Shown here in pieces: positions 9,765-18,765 of a stretch of 64,000 nt of DNA. Both the position numbers and the translations under genes were made by a program. This stretch comes from CAZLQF01 sp964561545. GTDB taxonomy: Bacteria > Bacteroidota > Bacteroidia > CAILMK01 > CAYYUA01. Each line of letters opens with the position of its first letter. Position 1 is the first letter of the stretch. Under the pieces are notes generated by a model that was not told where the DNA came from, did not search any database, and worked only from the letters and a program-made list of their open reading frames with translations. The stretch is taken from NCBI GenBank assembly GCA_964561545.1, contig CAZLQF010000004.1, positions 73,869 through 137,868 on the forward strand, written 5' to 3'.

Positions 9765-11426
9765 TTAAAACCGGAGGTTTCGTTCTGCAAATGCATCCTC
9801 CTTGATGAGCTCCACGGCTTTTAGATAAGCATTGTCGTTTTGGTTTCTTATCTTGAAGTAAACATCTTCCTCCCAAATTTGACGGGCAATAAGCGCTTTT
9901 AAAGTGGTGGTTATGGTATTCCAGGAAGTTTTGATGCTACTACTGTTGTAATCAACGTCCTTTCGGTCTGCAAAATTGACAAATCCATCCATAAGCGGGC
10001 CACGCGTTTTGAAATTCTCAATGAAATCGTTCGAGGATTCGTAATCATTCTTCAATGATTTTCGGTTATCATTGACGTAATTCAAAGCATATTCATTCAT
10101 AAGCCCTTTTTGGAGGAGCTTTTTCAAATATTGGGTTCGCTCCGAAGTGTCCATAGGAACGAAAATATCAGGCATAATACCACCTCCGCCATAAACGACA
10201 CGACCTTGGGGCGTTTTGTATTTGAGGCTGTCAGCAAATTTAATGCTGTCTTTATGCATCAGCTCGCCCTGCTCATCTCGTTTTATTAATTCTTTGTGGT
10301 ATTCTTTAATGCCATTGTCGTAAGGCTTTTGAATACACCTTCCAGTGGGCGTGTAATATCGGGCAACAGTTAGTCTAACGACTGAGCCATCTTTTAATTC
10401 ATAAGGTTCTTGCACCAAACCTTTACCAAATGTTCTCCTTCCTACGACCAAACCGCGGTCATGGTCTTGTACTGCACCGGAAACAATTTCACTGGCTGAA
10501 GCAGATCCCCTGTCAACAAGAATGATAAGCTTTCCATCCTGGAATTTGCCGCCTCCTGAGGTTTTGTAAACTTTTTTGTCCCGAGCCCTACCTTTGGTAT
10601 AAACGATCATTTTATCGTCTTTCAAGAACTCATCAGCAATGTTAATGGCAGCTTTTAAATAGCCACCAGGATTTTCGCGCAGGTCCAGGATCAAGTTTTC
10701 AAGCCCTTGCTCCTTTAATTGAACAAGCGCGTTATTGAATTCATTACTAGTTTTGGCCGAAAACCGGTTAATCTTGATGTAGCCGGTTAGGTCATTTTCC
10801 ATGTAGGTTGCATCTACACTATTTAGCGGTATTTTATCCCGGGTTATGGTAAATTTCATAGGGTCATTGACCCCTTTCCTGCTGATGGTTACATCAACTT
10901 TGGTACCTTTTTTACCCCTTAATTGATCAATTACATCTTGGTTGGTAATCCCTTCACCTGCTACATCCTCGCCTTTAATCTTAATGATCTTGTCACCGGC
11001 TTTAATGCCTACTTCTTCAGACGGCCCGCCTGAAATTGGAGAAACTACAATGATCGTATCTTTAAGGATGTTGAACTCAACGCCAATTCCTTCAAAATTG
11101 CCTTTAAGAGGTTGATTAAGTTGTTTTTGTTTTTTAGCAGGAATATAAACAGAATGCGGATCGAGGTTCTTAAGCATCCCTGATATGGCTTTTTCTCCTA
11201 ATTCAGCATTGTTCACCTTGTCCACATAAGCATTGTTAATGTAAGACATTACTTCGCCAACTTTCAATTGAGGCGCCTTGTTTTTATTAGCCTCTTCTTG
11301 GTTGTCCTTATGCATCTTGGCTCCTGCCAGCATTCCAAATGCTACCACCAATGCAAATAAAAGGGGATAAATAACGTTGTAATTTCTCTGGGGGCCGTAG
11401 GAACCGCCAAAATACCCGTAACTCAT
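9765..11426 (-). CDS. S41 family C-terminal processing protease (CtpA-like)
   Basis: Membrane-anchored serine protease of the tail-specific/CtpA group, acting in the periplasm. A single N-terminal transmembrane segment spans about residues 18-37; a PDZ domain for binding substrate C-termini lies at about 105-185; the S41 catalytic domain follows. The probable Ser/Lys dyad is S310 (RGSASASEI) and K335 (TFGKG), 25 residues apart as in E. coli Prc. After the catalytic core there is a C-terminal extension of about 150 residues containing an insert (PYDNGIKEYHKE region) and an alpha-rich tail, common in Bacteroidota members. The biological substrate cannot be read from the sequence. Divergent from the inositol phosphatase gene with 124 bases between them. 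Confidence 0.9.
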   Translation of the reverse strand: MSYGYFGGSYGPQRNYNVIYPLLFALVVAFGMLAGAKMHKDNQEEANKNKAPQLKVGEVMSYINNAYVDKVNNAELGEKAISGMLKNLDPHSVYIPAKKQKQLNQPLKGNFEGIGVEFNILKDTIIVVSPISGGPSEEVGIKAGDKIIKIKGEDVAGEGITNQDVIDQLRGKKGTKVDVTISRKGVNDPMKFTITRDKIPLNSVDATYMENDLTGYIKINRFSAKTSNEFNNALVQLKEQGLENLILDLRENPGGYLKAAINIADEFLKDDKMIVYTKGRARDKKVYKTSGGGKFQDGKLIILVDRGSASASEIVSGAVQDHDRGLVVGRRTFGKGLVQEPYELKDGSVVRLTVARYYTPTGRCIQKPYDNGIKEYHKELIKRDEQGELMHKDSIKFADSLKYKTPQGRVVYGGGGIMPDIFVPMDTSERTQYLKKLLQKGLMNEYALNYVNDNRKSLKNDYESSNDFIENFKTRGPLMDGFVNFADRKDVDYNSSSIKTSWNTITTTLKALIARQIWEEDVYFKIRNQNDNAYLKAVELIKEDAFAERNLRF

Positions 11427-11550
11427 GTGAGTACTACTTTATTTTTAAAAAATTTCTTTCCTTTCTCAACAAATTAGATATTTAAACCTCAATATTAACC
11501 GATTTTAAAAAGTAATAAAAACAAAAAACGGAAAAATCTGAAACTGCTTA

Positions 11551-12336
11551 ATGGATTACAGTAAAATCTGCGAACAGGTTCTAACTGTAGCAGAAAAGGC
11601 AAAAAATTTTATTGAAGCCGAACAAGCTAAACTCCAATCAAAAGATGTTAACTTCAAAGCCAAAAACGACCTTGTAACTTATGTGGATGTAGAAACGGAA
11701 AAATTGCTCATCCATGAATTGGGAAAGATTGTTCCGGAAGCATCGTTTCTTGCCGAAGAAACGCATCAAAAATATCAGGAACAGGAATTTTCATGGATCA
11801 TCGATCCTTTGGATGGTACGGTCAATTACATCCATCAAATTCCGGTTTACAGCGTTAGTATTGCCCTCATGGAAAATGGCAAGTTGAAAATAGGAGTTGT
11901 TTTAGAAATCAACCGAAATGAATATTTCCATGCCTATGAAGGCGGTGGGGCTTATTTGAATCAAAAACCTATTAGCGTTTCACCCACTAAGGCATTGAAA
12001 GATGCAATGCTGGCTACTGGATTTCCTTTTAATGAACCTGCTTGGGTGGATCAATACATTCAAATTTTGAGAGAAACAATCCTTAATAGCAGGGGCGTAA
12101 GAAGGATGGGAAGTGCTGCTGTAGACCTTTGCTATACGGCTGCAGGACGTTTTGACGGGTATTATGAGTTTAATTTAAAACCTTGGGATGTTGCGGCAGG
12201 CTCCCTGATAGTTAATGAGGCTGGTGGCCAGGTAATGGATTTTGAAGGTAAAACTGATTTCTTATTTGGGCGGCAAATATTGGCCGGCAATCTTGATGTA
12301 TCGAATGAATTATTGGAATATTTAAAAAACAACTGA
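11551..12336 (+). CDS. Inositol-1-monophosphatase family phosphatase (SuhB-like)
   Basis: Mg2+-dependent, Li+-sensitive-type sugar phosphatase of the inositol monophosphatase superfamily. The three metal-binding motifs are present: EE in FLAEETHQ (about residue 70), DPLDGTVNY (about residues 87-95) and WDVAAGSLIVNEAGG (about residues 212-226). Length (261 aa) is typical. Substrate could be inositol phosphate, 3'-phosphoadenosine 5'-phosphate or another small phosphate; the motifs do not decide it. It ends 5 bases before the isocitrate dehydrogenase start codon, so the two are very likely co-transcribed. No sign of the specific contacts that make E. coli SuhB an antitermination cofactor can be judged here. 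Confidence 0.88.
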   Translation: MDYSKICEQVLTVAEKAKNFIEAEQAKLQSKDVNFKAKNDLVTYVDVETEKLLIHELGKIVPEASFLAEETHQKYQEQEFSWIIDPLDGTVNYIHQIPVYSVSIALMENGKLKIGVVLEINRNEYFHAYEGGGAYLNQKPISVSPTKALKDAMLATGFPFNEPAWVDQYIQILRETILNSRGVRRMGSAAVDLCYTAAGRFDGYYEFNLKPWDVAAGSLIVNEAGGQVMDFEGKTDFLFGRQILAGNLDVSNELLEYLKNN

Positions 12337-12341
12337 TCAAT

Positions 12342-13793
12342 ATGACAAATGCTAACACCAAAATTACTGTAGCCAAAGGAGACGGAATAGGTCCTGAAAT
12401 TATGGATGCTGTTTTAAAAATTATGAAAGCAGCAAATTCCAACCTTGATTATGAAGAAGTGGTATTGGGTAAAGAAGTGTTCGAATCTGGGCATACCTCA
12501 GGCATTAAGCCTGAATCCTGGGATGTAATTAGACGCAACCAAATACTTTTAAAAGCACCCATTACAACACCCCAAGGAGGGGGCTACAAAAGCCTGAATG
12601 TTACCTTACGTAAATCACTGGCAATGTATGCCAATGTTCGGCCTTGTATTGCTTATGCGCCCTATGTACAGTCCAATCACCCTGAGATGGACATGGTAAT
12701 AGTGCGGGAGAACGAAGAAGATTTGTATGCGGGCATTGAACATCAACAAACCAATGAGGTGGTGCAGTGCTTAAAATTGATCACAAGACCGGGTTGTGAA
12801 AATGTAATCCGGTATGCTTTTGAATATGCGAAAGTACATGGGCGCAAGCGGGTTACTTGCATGGTCAAGGATAATATCATGAAACATACGGATGGTTTGT
12901 TCCATGAGGTATTTGATGAAATTGCTAAAGCGTATCCCCAAATCGAAAGCGATGTCCGCATTATTGATATCGGGGCGGCAGAAATGGCTACCAAGCCTGA
13001 AAACTTTGACGTAGTGGTGACGCTGAATTTGTATGGAGATATAATCTCTGATATCGCAGCTCAGCTTGCTGGCTCTGTTGGTTTGGGAGGCTCCGCTAAT
13101 ATTGGCAAGGAATGCTCTATGTTCGAGGCCATTCACGGTTCAGCACCTGATATAGCCGGCCAGCAGATTGCCAATCCCTCTGGCTTGCTGAATGCTGCCA
13201 TAATGATGCTGAACCACGTAGGGGATACTGAAGCTGCAACCAACATATCCAATGCTTGGCTAAAAACGTTGGAAGATGGCATTCATACACCAGATATTTA
13301 CAGACAGGATCTAAGCAAGCAAAAAGTGGGCACCCAAGGCTTTGCTGATGCGGTTGTCGAAAGATTGGGCCAAAAGCCCGAAACCTTGAAGCCCGAGGAT
13401 GCTGGCGCTAAGGAAGATGTCATCAAATTGAAGGACCCAGCTGTTAAAAGCGGTGATAAGGAATTGGTCGGAGTAGATGTCTTTATTGATTGGACTGGTG
13501 AAGACAGAAATCCGGATGACATTGGGAAAAAACTGGAAGCGTTAGCTGGCCTTCATCTTAAACTTAAAATGATCACCAATCGGGGGGTCAAAGTTTACCC
13601 CGGCGGTTATCCCGAAACCTTCTCAACCGATCATTGGCGGTGCAGGTTTGTTGCCAAAAACGAAACAATAACGCACGAGGAAGTAGTAAATCTACTTCAG
13701 CGACTTGATGAAGCGGGTTTTGACTTTATTAAAACCGAGCACCTCTACCAAATTGATGGCGAAAGGGCTTATTCATTAGGACAAGGCGAGTGA
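12342..13793 (+). CDS. icd: Isocitrate dehydrogenase, long Thermus/alpha-proteobacterial type
   Basis: Oxidatively decarboxylates isocitrate to 2-oxoglutarate in the TCA cycle. The N-terminal two-thirds (about residues 1-340) is a beta-decarboxylating dehydrogenase core with VAKGDGIGPEIM, the substrate-binding VTLRKSLAMYANVRP, metal-binding aspartates in LYGDIISDIAAQ and the cofactor loop EAIHGSAPDIAG. It carries the extra C-terminal domain of about 110 residues (DVFIDWTGEDRNPDDIG to CRF) seen in Thermus thermophilus-type enzymes; in that subgroup the cofactor is NADP, which I infer rather than see. Length (483 aa) fits that subgroup and not the shorter E. coli type. Follows the SuhB-like gene by 5 bases. 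Confidence 0.9.
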   Translation: MTNANTKITVAKGDGIGPEIMDAVLKIMKAANSNLDYEEVVLGKEVFESGHTSGIKPESWDVIRRNQILLKAPITTPQGGGYKSLNVTLRKSLAMYANVRPCIAYAPYVQSNHPEMDMVIVRENEEDLYAGIEHQQTNEVVQCLKLITRPGCENVIRYAFEYAKVHGRKRVTCMVKDNIMKHTDGLFHEVFDEIAKAYPQIESDVRIIDIGAAEMATKPENFDVVVTLNLYGDIISDIAAQLAGSVGLGGSANIGKECSMFEAIHGSAPDIAGQQIANPSGLLNAAIMMLNHVGDTEAATNISNAWLKTLEDGIHTPDIYRQDLSKQKVGTQGFADAVVERLGQKPETLKPEDAGAKEDVIKLKDPAVKSGDKELVGVDVFIDWTGEDRNPDDIGKKLEALAGLHLKLKMITNRGVKVYPGGYPETFSTDHWRCRFVAKNETITHEEVVNLLQRLDEAGFDFIKTEHLYQIDGERAYSLGQGE

Positions 13794-13885
13794 TTTTTAT
13801 TTAATTGCCTTAATTGTAAGGCCAAGAAAAGCTTAAACCAACATATTTTGCTTTTAAGTGGCCATGGTAGCTTATGAAGTTTTTA

Positions 13886-13905
13886 CCCCGGCTTCAATGC
13901 CGGGG
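13886..13905. repeat. GC-rich perfect hairpin between icd and tex
   Basis: CCCCGGC (13886-13892) and GCCGGGG (13899-13905) form a 7-bp all-GC stem with a 6-base loop, 92 bases after the icd stop and 48 bases before tex. No T-tract follows on either strand, so it is not a standard intrinsic terminator. It could be a mRNA-stabilising 3' end, or a leader hairpin of tex. Confidence 0.6.
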
Positions 13906-13952
13906 ATTGATCTCATAGCTTTCTCTGGTATAAACCTGATGTGCTAATATTT

Positions 13953-16085
13953 ATGAATTCGGACCATGGTAAGATTATCAGTCAACAAGTTTCAATTCCT
14001 TATCAGCAAGTGGAGCCCACCATACAATTATTGGAAGCTGATGCCACTGTTCCTTTCATTGCCCGCTATCGCAAGGAGGATACCGGAAGTTTGGATGAAG
14101 TCCAAATTACTCATATACAAGAATATTTAAAGCAATTAAAGGAGGTTGATCAGCGGAAGCAGACCATCCTAAAAACCATCCGGGAGCAAGGCAATCTGAC
14201 CCAAGAACTGCAAAGCAAAATTGAGAAAACTTGGTCAATGAGGGATTTAGAAGATCTCTACCTGCCCTATAAACCCAAGAAAAAGACCAAGGGCATTAAA
14301 GCCAAAGAGAAAGGGCTCGAACCATTGGCTTTGCATTTATGGAAACAGGCTTCGGAAGATGTAAGGCGTTTAGCAGAAGCTTATCTTAATGAGCAGGTAC
14401 CATCTATTAGTGAAGCTTTGGAAGGAGCAAGGCATGTAATAGCAGAATGGGTCAATGAGGATCAATCCGCCAGGCAAAGGCTCAGAAATCTTTTTGAGCG
14501 GAAGGCTTTTATCACTTCTCAAGTGTTGAAAAATAAAAAAGAAAAAGCACATAAGTACAGGGATTACTTTGACTATAGGGAAAAGCTTAATAAATGTCCG
14601 GCCCATCGGTTATTGGCTATTTTCCGGGGTGAAAGGGAAGCCCTCTTAAGATTAAGGATAGGTCCGGATGCTGAGGAAGCTTTAAGGATACTGAACAAGG
14701 AAGTTTTGAAGGGAAACAACGAAGCCACTGAACAGATTCGTTTGGCTTTGGAAGATGCTTACAAACGATTGCTTCAGCCTTCTTTGGAAACAGAAGCACG
14801 TAATCAAGCCAAAAAGCAAGCAGATGAAGAAGCCATTGATGTTTTTGGGGAAAATTTACGACAGTTACTGCTGGCTCCTCCGCTTGGGCAAAAAAATGTT
14901 TTAGCCATCGATCCAGGCTACCGGACAGGTTGTAAATTAGTATGCCTAAATGCGCAAGGCGATTTTCTTACCAACGACACGATATATCCTTTTAACTCTG
15001 AGGATAAGAAGCAAGAAGCCCTTAATAAACTTTATTCGCTTGTCCCGCAATACCAAATTCAAGCCATTGCTATTGGTAACGGAACAGCTGGACGTGAAAC
15101 TGAAAGTTGGGTAAAGTCTATGAAATGGGCGGGTGACGTAAGCATTTTTTCCGTAGATGAAAGTGGAGCTTCTGTATATTCGGCTTCTGAAGCCGCCCGC
15201 GAGGAATTTCCAAGTCTGGATTTAACAGTAAGGGGTGCTATTTCTATAGGTAGGCGTTTGATGGATCCTTTGGCGGAACTGGTCAAGATCGATCCCAAAT
15301 CTATTGGCGTAGGTCAATACCAACACGAAGTGAACCAAAAACGCCTTAAGGAACGGTTGGATCAAGTCGTTATGCATTGCGTGAACAGGGTAGGGGTTCA
15401 TGTAAATATGGCCAGTAAACATTTACTGACTTATGTGTCAGGATTGGGACCGCAGCTCGCTCAGAATATCGTGTTGTACAGGAGTCAAAATGGTGCTTTT
15501 AATTCAAGAAACGACCTAAAAAAAGTGCCCAAATTAGGGGCTAAAGCATTTGAGCAGGCAGTCGGTTTTTTAAGAATACCCGATAGTAAAAATCCACTTG
15601 ATAACAGTGGCGTTCATCCGGAAACTTATGGCGTAGTGGAACAAATGGCCAAAGATTTGAATTGCAACATTCGCGACCTTTTAGAGCAAGCTTCATTGAG
15701 AAAGCAAATCCAGTTGGATCGGTACGTTTCCGGTCAGGTCGGAATGCCCACCTTGCAAGACATTTTAGCCGAATTGGCCAAGCCAGGCCGGGATCCAAGG
15801 GAAACCTTACAGGAATTCAAATTTGCCGAAGGCATTGAATCCATGCAGGACCTTCGGGAAGGCATGGAATTACCTGGTATTGTTACCAACATTACTAATT
15901 TTGGGGCTTTCGTTGACATTGGTATTAAAGAAAATGGACTGGTCCACATCTCAGAGATGGCCGATCGTTTTATTAAGGACCCTTCCCAGGTTCTCAAGCT
16001 TCACCAACCAGTGAAGGTTAAGGTTATTGGTCTCGATTTGCAAAGAGGAAGAATTCAACTCTCCATGAAGCAAATATATAATTGA
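13953..16085 (+). CDS. tex: Tex family transcription accessory / RNA-binding protein
   Basis: Cytoplasmic nucleic-acid-binding protein of the Tex/Spt6-related family. Domains in order: helical Tex N-terminal region (about 1-190), YqgF/RNase H-like domain (about 315-440, NVLAIDPGYRTGCKL), helix-hairpin-helix region (about 480-560, YVSGLGPQLAQNIV and KVPKLGAKAFEQA) and a C-terminal S1 domain (about 635-710, GIVTNITNFGAFVDIGI). I place the start at the ATG at 13953; a GTG four codons upstream at 13941 is in frame but less likely. The protein is then 710 aa, normal for the family. Its exact role (transcription, RNA decay or stress tolerance) varies between organisms. Confidence 0.93.
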   Translation: MNSDHGKIISQQVSIPYQQVEPTIQLLEADATVPFIARYRKEDTGSLDEVQITHIQEYLKQLKEVDQRKQTILKTIREQGNLTQELQSKIEKTWSMRDLEDLYLPYKPKKKTKGIKAKEKGLEPLALHLWKQASEDVRRLAEAYLNEQVPSISEALEGARHVIAEWVNEDQSARQRLRNLFERKAFITSQVLKNKKEKAHKYRDYFDYREKLNKCPAHRLLAIFRGEREALLRLRIGPDAEEALRILNKEVLKGNNEATEQIRLALEDAYKRLLQPSLETEARNQAKKQADEEAIDVFGENLRQLLLAPPLGQKNVLAIDPGYRTGCKLVCLNAQGDFLTNDTIYPFNSEDKKQEALNKLYSLVPQYQIQAIAIGNGTAGRETESWVKSMKWAGDVSIFSVDESGASVYSASEAAREEFPSLDLTVRGAISIGRRLMDPLAELVKIDPKSIGVGQYQHEVNQKRLKERLDQVVMHCVNRVGVHVNMASKHLLTYVSGLGPQLAQNIVLYRSQNGAFNSRNDLKKVPKLGAKAFEQAVGFLRIPDSKNPLDNSGVHPETYGVVEQMAKDLNCNIRDLLEQASLRKQIQLDRYVSGQVGMPTLQDILAELAKPGRDPRETLQEFKFAEGIESMQDLREGMELPGIVTNITNFGAFVDIGIKENGLVHISEMADRFIKDPSQVLKLHQPVKVKVIGLDLQRGRIQLSMKQIYN

Positions 16086-16171
16086 GCATAAACAATGCTG
16101 CGTTTTACAATCGATTGCTCGTTTTGATTTTTTCTCCATAGCAAATACTCAATACTAAGTACTAAATCCAA

Positions 16172-17152
16172 CTAAGCCGGAGGCGCCATAAATTCAGGCC
16201 CAACCGGATCTTTGACCGTTTTTTTGATGAGCTCATCAATGGTCTGTAGGTCGTTTTCTTTTAATCGCCAATCCATGGCTTGATCTACTTCCACTTGCTC
16301 TGGGTGGCGGGCACCCCAAATAGCTGAAGAAATCCCCTTATCTAATATCCATCGTACGGCCAAATCTCGGACAGTTTTACCGAAATGCGCTTTGGCAAAT
16401 TCATGCAGTTGATGGACGGCTGCCAAATACTGCTTGTAGCGATCACCTTTAAACTTGGGATCCATTTTACGCAGGTCATCGCCTTCGAAGGTCGAGTCTT
16501 CATGCATTTTACCGGTAAGCAGACCGCGGCATAAAGCCCCATAGGTTAAGGTAGCAATGTTGTTTTCTTCACAATAAGGTTTAACCTCTTGCTCAATTTC
16601 CCGTTCAAATAAGTTATAAGGCGGTTGACTAACATGGATCGGCGCTGTTTGGCGGAATTCGTCCATTTGCTCTGGCGAAAAGTTAGACACGCCAATGGCC
16701 CTGATTTTTCCCTCTTTTTGTAATTGCAGCATCGTTTCAGCCGTATCTCTGATTGGGGTGTTGTGGTCCGGCCAGTGGATTTGGAATATATCGATGTAAT
16801 CCGTTTGGAGCCTGCGCAGGGAATCTTCCACTTCTTTGCGTATACGTTCAGGACTGGCATTTCTGCGGATGCGCTGCTTGCCATCCCATTCAAGGGCAAC
16901 TTTGGTGGCTAATTGAATTTGATCGCGATTCCCGTATTCTTTAACGGCTTTACCCACCAATTCTTCGGATTTACCAAAGCCATAAACTGGTGCTGTATCA
17001 ATGGTGGTTAAGCCTTGCTCTAAAGCAGTAAGAATAGTTTTGAGCGATACTTTTTCGTCAGTGCCGCCCCACATCCAGCCGCCTATGGCCCAGGTGCCAA
17101 GCGTAATGCGGGATATTTCAAAATCAAGGTTGCTGAGTTGGGTGTATTCCAT
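16172..17152 (-). CDS. Aldo/keto reductase
   Basis: NAD(P)H-dependent oxidoreductase with a TIM-barrel fold. Three positions of the usual Asp-Tyr-Lys-His tetrad are readable: D and Y in TIDTAPVYGFGKSE, K in LATKVALEW and H in IFQIHWPDH. The motif GVSNFSPEQMDEF and the C-terminal cofactor loop (IWGARHPEQV) support the family. Natural substrate is unknown. I chose the ATG at 17152 (MEYTQLSN) rather than one at 17179, because this is where family members start and because a TAAATTTG promoter-like box at 17177-17184 would otherwise lie inside the gene. The protein is 326 aa. Divergent from the FAD reductase gene. Confidence 0.88.
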   Translation of the reverse strand: MEYTQLSNLDFEISRITLGTWAIGGWMWGGTDEKVSLKTILTALEQGLTTIDTAPVYGFGKSEELVGKAVKEYGNRDQIQLATKVALEWDGKQRIRRNASPERIRKEVEDSLRRLQTDYIDIFQIHWPDHNTPIRDTAETMLQLQKEGKIRAIGVSNFSPEQMDEFRQTAPIHVSQPPYNLFEREIEQEVKPYCEENNIATLTYGALCRGLLTGKMHEDSTFEGDDLRKMDPKFKGDRYKQYLAAVHQLHEFAKAHFGKTVRDLAVRWILDKGISSAIWGARHPEQVEVDQAMDWRLKENDLQTIDELIKKTVKDPVGPEFMAPPA

Positions 17153-17482
17153 TGTTAATTCTTTTGATAAGCTCCTCAAATTTAAATCCTCTCCTTGATA
17201 TAATAGAACAAAAGATCAGTAAAATGGCTGTATAGGCTCTTCCAATTCAAATCCATATTTTGGCGAGCCTTTAGCTGAAAAATAAGGCTGTTTTACTTGT
17301 TCGAGGCTCCGATTACCTTTCCTCGTCCGAGTCAGAAACTCGGAGAATGCGAGAAGTGATTAAACAAACCTGCTCTAAAAATCAAGGCATCTTAACACTT
17401 GCCAAATAGATAGTTTTTAATGATTCAATGAAGGTAAAATACACGCTTTCCAACCAAGTGCCTTAATATTGTAGGGTTAATT
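17153..17482. other. Divergent promoter region with two adjacent hairpins
   Basis: This 330-base gap lies between the divergent aldo/keto reductase and FAD-reductase genes. A minus-strand TAAATTTG box (17177-17184) fits the Bacteroidota -7 promoter element. Two back-to-back inverted repeats occur: CGAGG (17312-17316) with CCTCG (17321-17325, partly shared context), and the perfect TCCGAGT (17326-17332)/ACTCGGA (17338-17344) with a 5-base loop. They are more GC-rich than the surroundings. Neither is followed by a T-tract. They may form a leader structure or operator for either gene. Confidence 0.5.
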
Positions 17483-18739
17483 ATGAATGCTTTGCCAGCA
17501 AAGAGCTTAAAATATAAGATCGTAGTAGTTGGAGCTGGACCAGGAGGAGTTGCAGCCTCAATTGATCTATCCCAAAGGGGCATTCCCCACTTAGTGCTGG
17601 AGAAATCCACGTTTCCCCGTGATAAAATCTGTGGCGATGCCATCAGCGGAAAGGTAATGTACCAACTCAACCGCTTATTGCCAAAGGCATCTGAGGTATT
17701 TTGTGAACAACAAGAAAAAAGGGTCGTGGCCAATGGCATTTATTTTGGCGCACCCAACGGGAAGGGGATCGGTATTCGTTCTCCGCAACCTCGCTTCAAC
17801 TTGCCGGTGGGCATGGTATCCACAAGGCTTGATTTTGACAATTTCCTTTTTGAGCAAATGCTGGAATATGAACGGGCTGAAGTTTGGCAAGGAGTAAAAG
17901 TCAATAACATTACAAGAAACGCTGAGTCCAATTGGATCCAATGCCAATACAATGGGGAATCTTACCAAATCGAGGCCGATTTGATCATAGGAGCTGATGG
18001 ACAGCGTTCTGTCGTAGCCAAAACTTTTAAGCCTGATCTTCAAGAGGCTAATCATTTTTGTGCAGGCTTAAGGGCGTACTATACCAACGTTACCGGCTTT
18101 CATGCCCATAATTACTTGGAATTGCATTTCATCAAGCAAGTATTGCCCGGCTATTTGTGGATATTCCCTCTGCCAAATGGCCAGGCCAATGTAGGGATTG
18201 GTATGCTGTCAAGTAAAGTGCGGGAAAAGCAAGTTAACTTAAAAGCTACTTTAAACAAAGCTTTGGAGGAAGATCCTTATTTTAAGGAAAGGTTCAAAAA
18301 TGCCAACCTGGAGGGAAAAATTCAGGGATGGGGATTGCCACTTGGCTCCAAAAAACGGAATATTTCTGGTGATGGGTTTATGTTGGTGGGAGATGCTGCT
18401 TCTCTAATTGATCCCTTTACTGGGGAAGGCATTGGGAATGCCATGCTAAGTGCCAAGATTGCTGTCGATACCGCTGAAAACGCAATGGAGGCTGATGATT
18501 TTTCAGCATCGACCTTAAGCCAATATGATAAAGCCGTTTACAAGAAATTATGGAAGGAGCTTCAACTGAGCCACCAACTTCAAAAGCTCTCCACCAAGCC
18601 TTGGCTCTTTAATTTTGTGGTGAACAGAATCCAAAAAAGTAAGGGATTGCAGGAGTTGTTTACAACCATGTTCAAAGATGTCGATTTAAGGAAGCAGATG
18701 AAAAATCCGCTTTTTTATTTTCGCCTTTTATTTAGATAA
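17483..18739 (+). CDS. FAD-dependent reductase, geranylgeranyl-reductase family
   Basis: A 418-residue flavoprotein. The FAD-binding Rossmann motif VVGAGPGGVAAS lies at about residues 15-26, the CGDAISGK motif (about 51-58) corresponds to the conserved cysteine segment of geranylgeranyl reductases and their relatives, and GDAASLIDPFTGEG (about 305-318) is the second FAD contact. This family saturates isoprenoid chains or acts on polyaromatic or lipid substrates; menaquinone or other lipid reduction is conceivable but not shown. The start at 17483 fits the family, with the flavin motif close to the N-terminus. It is 26 bases upstream of the DUF6029 gene and may head an operon running to 21936. 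Confidence 0.82.
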   Translation: MNALPAKSLKYKIVVVGAGPGGVAASIDLSQRGIPHLVLEKSTFPRDKICGDAISGKVMYQLNRLLPKASEVFCEQQEKRVVANGIYFGAPNGKGIGIRSPQPRFNLPVGMVSTRLDFDNFLFEQMLEYERAEVWQGVKVNNITRNAESNWIQCQYNGESYQIEADLIIGADGQRSVVAKTFKPDLQEANHFCAGLRAYYTNVTGFHAHNYLELHFIKQVLPGYLWIFPLPNGQANVGIGMLSSKVREKQVNLKATLNKALEEDPYFKERFKNANLEGKIQGWGLPLGSKKRNISGDGFMLVGDAASLIDPFTGEGIGNAMLSAKIAVDTAENAMEADDFSASTLSQYDKAVYKKLWKELQLSHQLQKLSTKPWLFNFVVNRIQKSKGLQELFTTMFKDVDLRKQMKNPLFYFRLLFR

Positions 18740-18765
18740 AGTTAATTTAGTTCAATATTTTAAAA

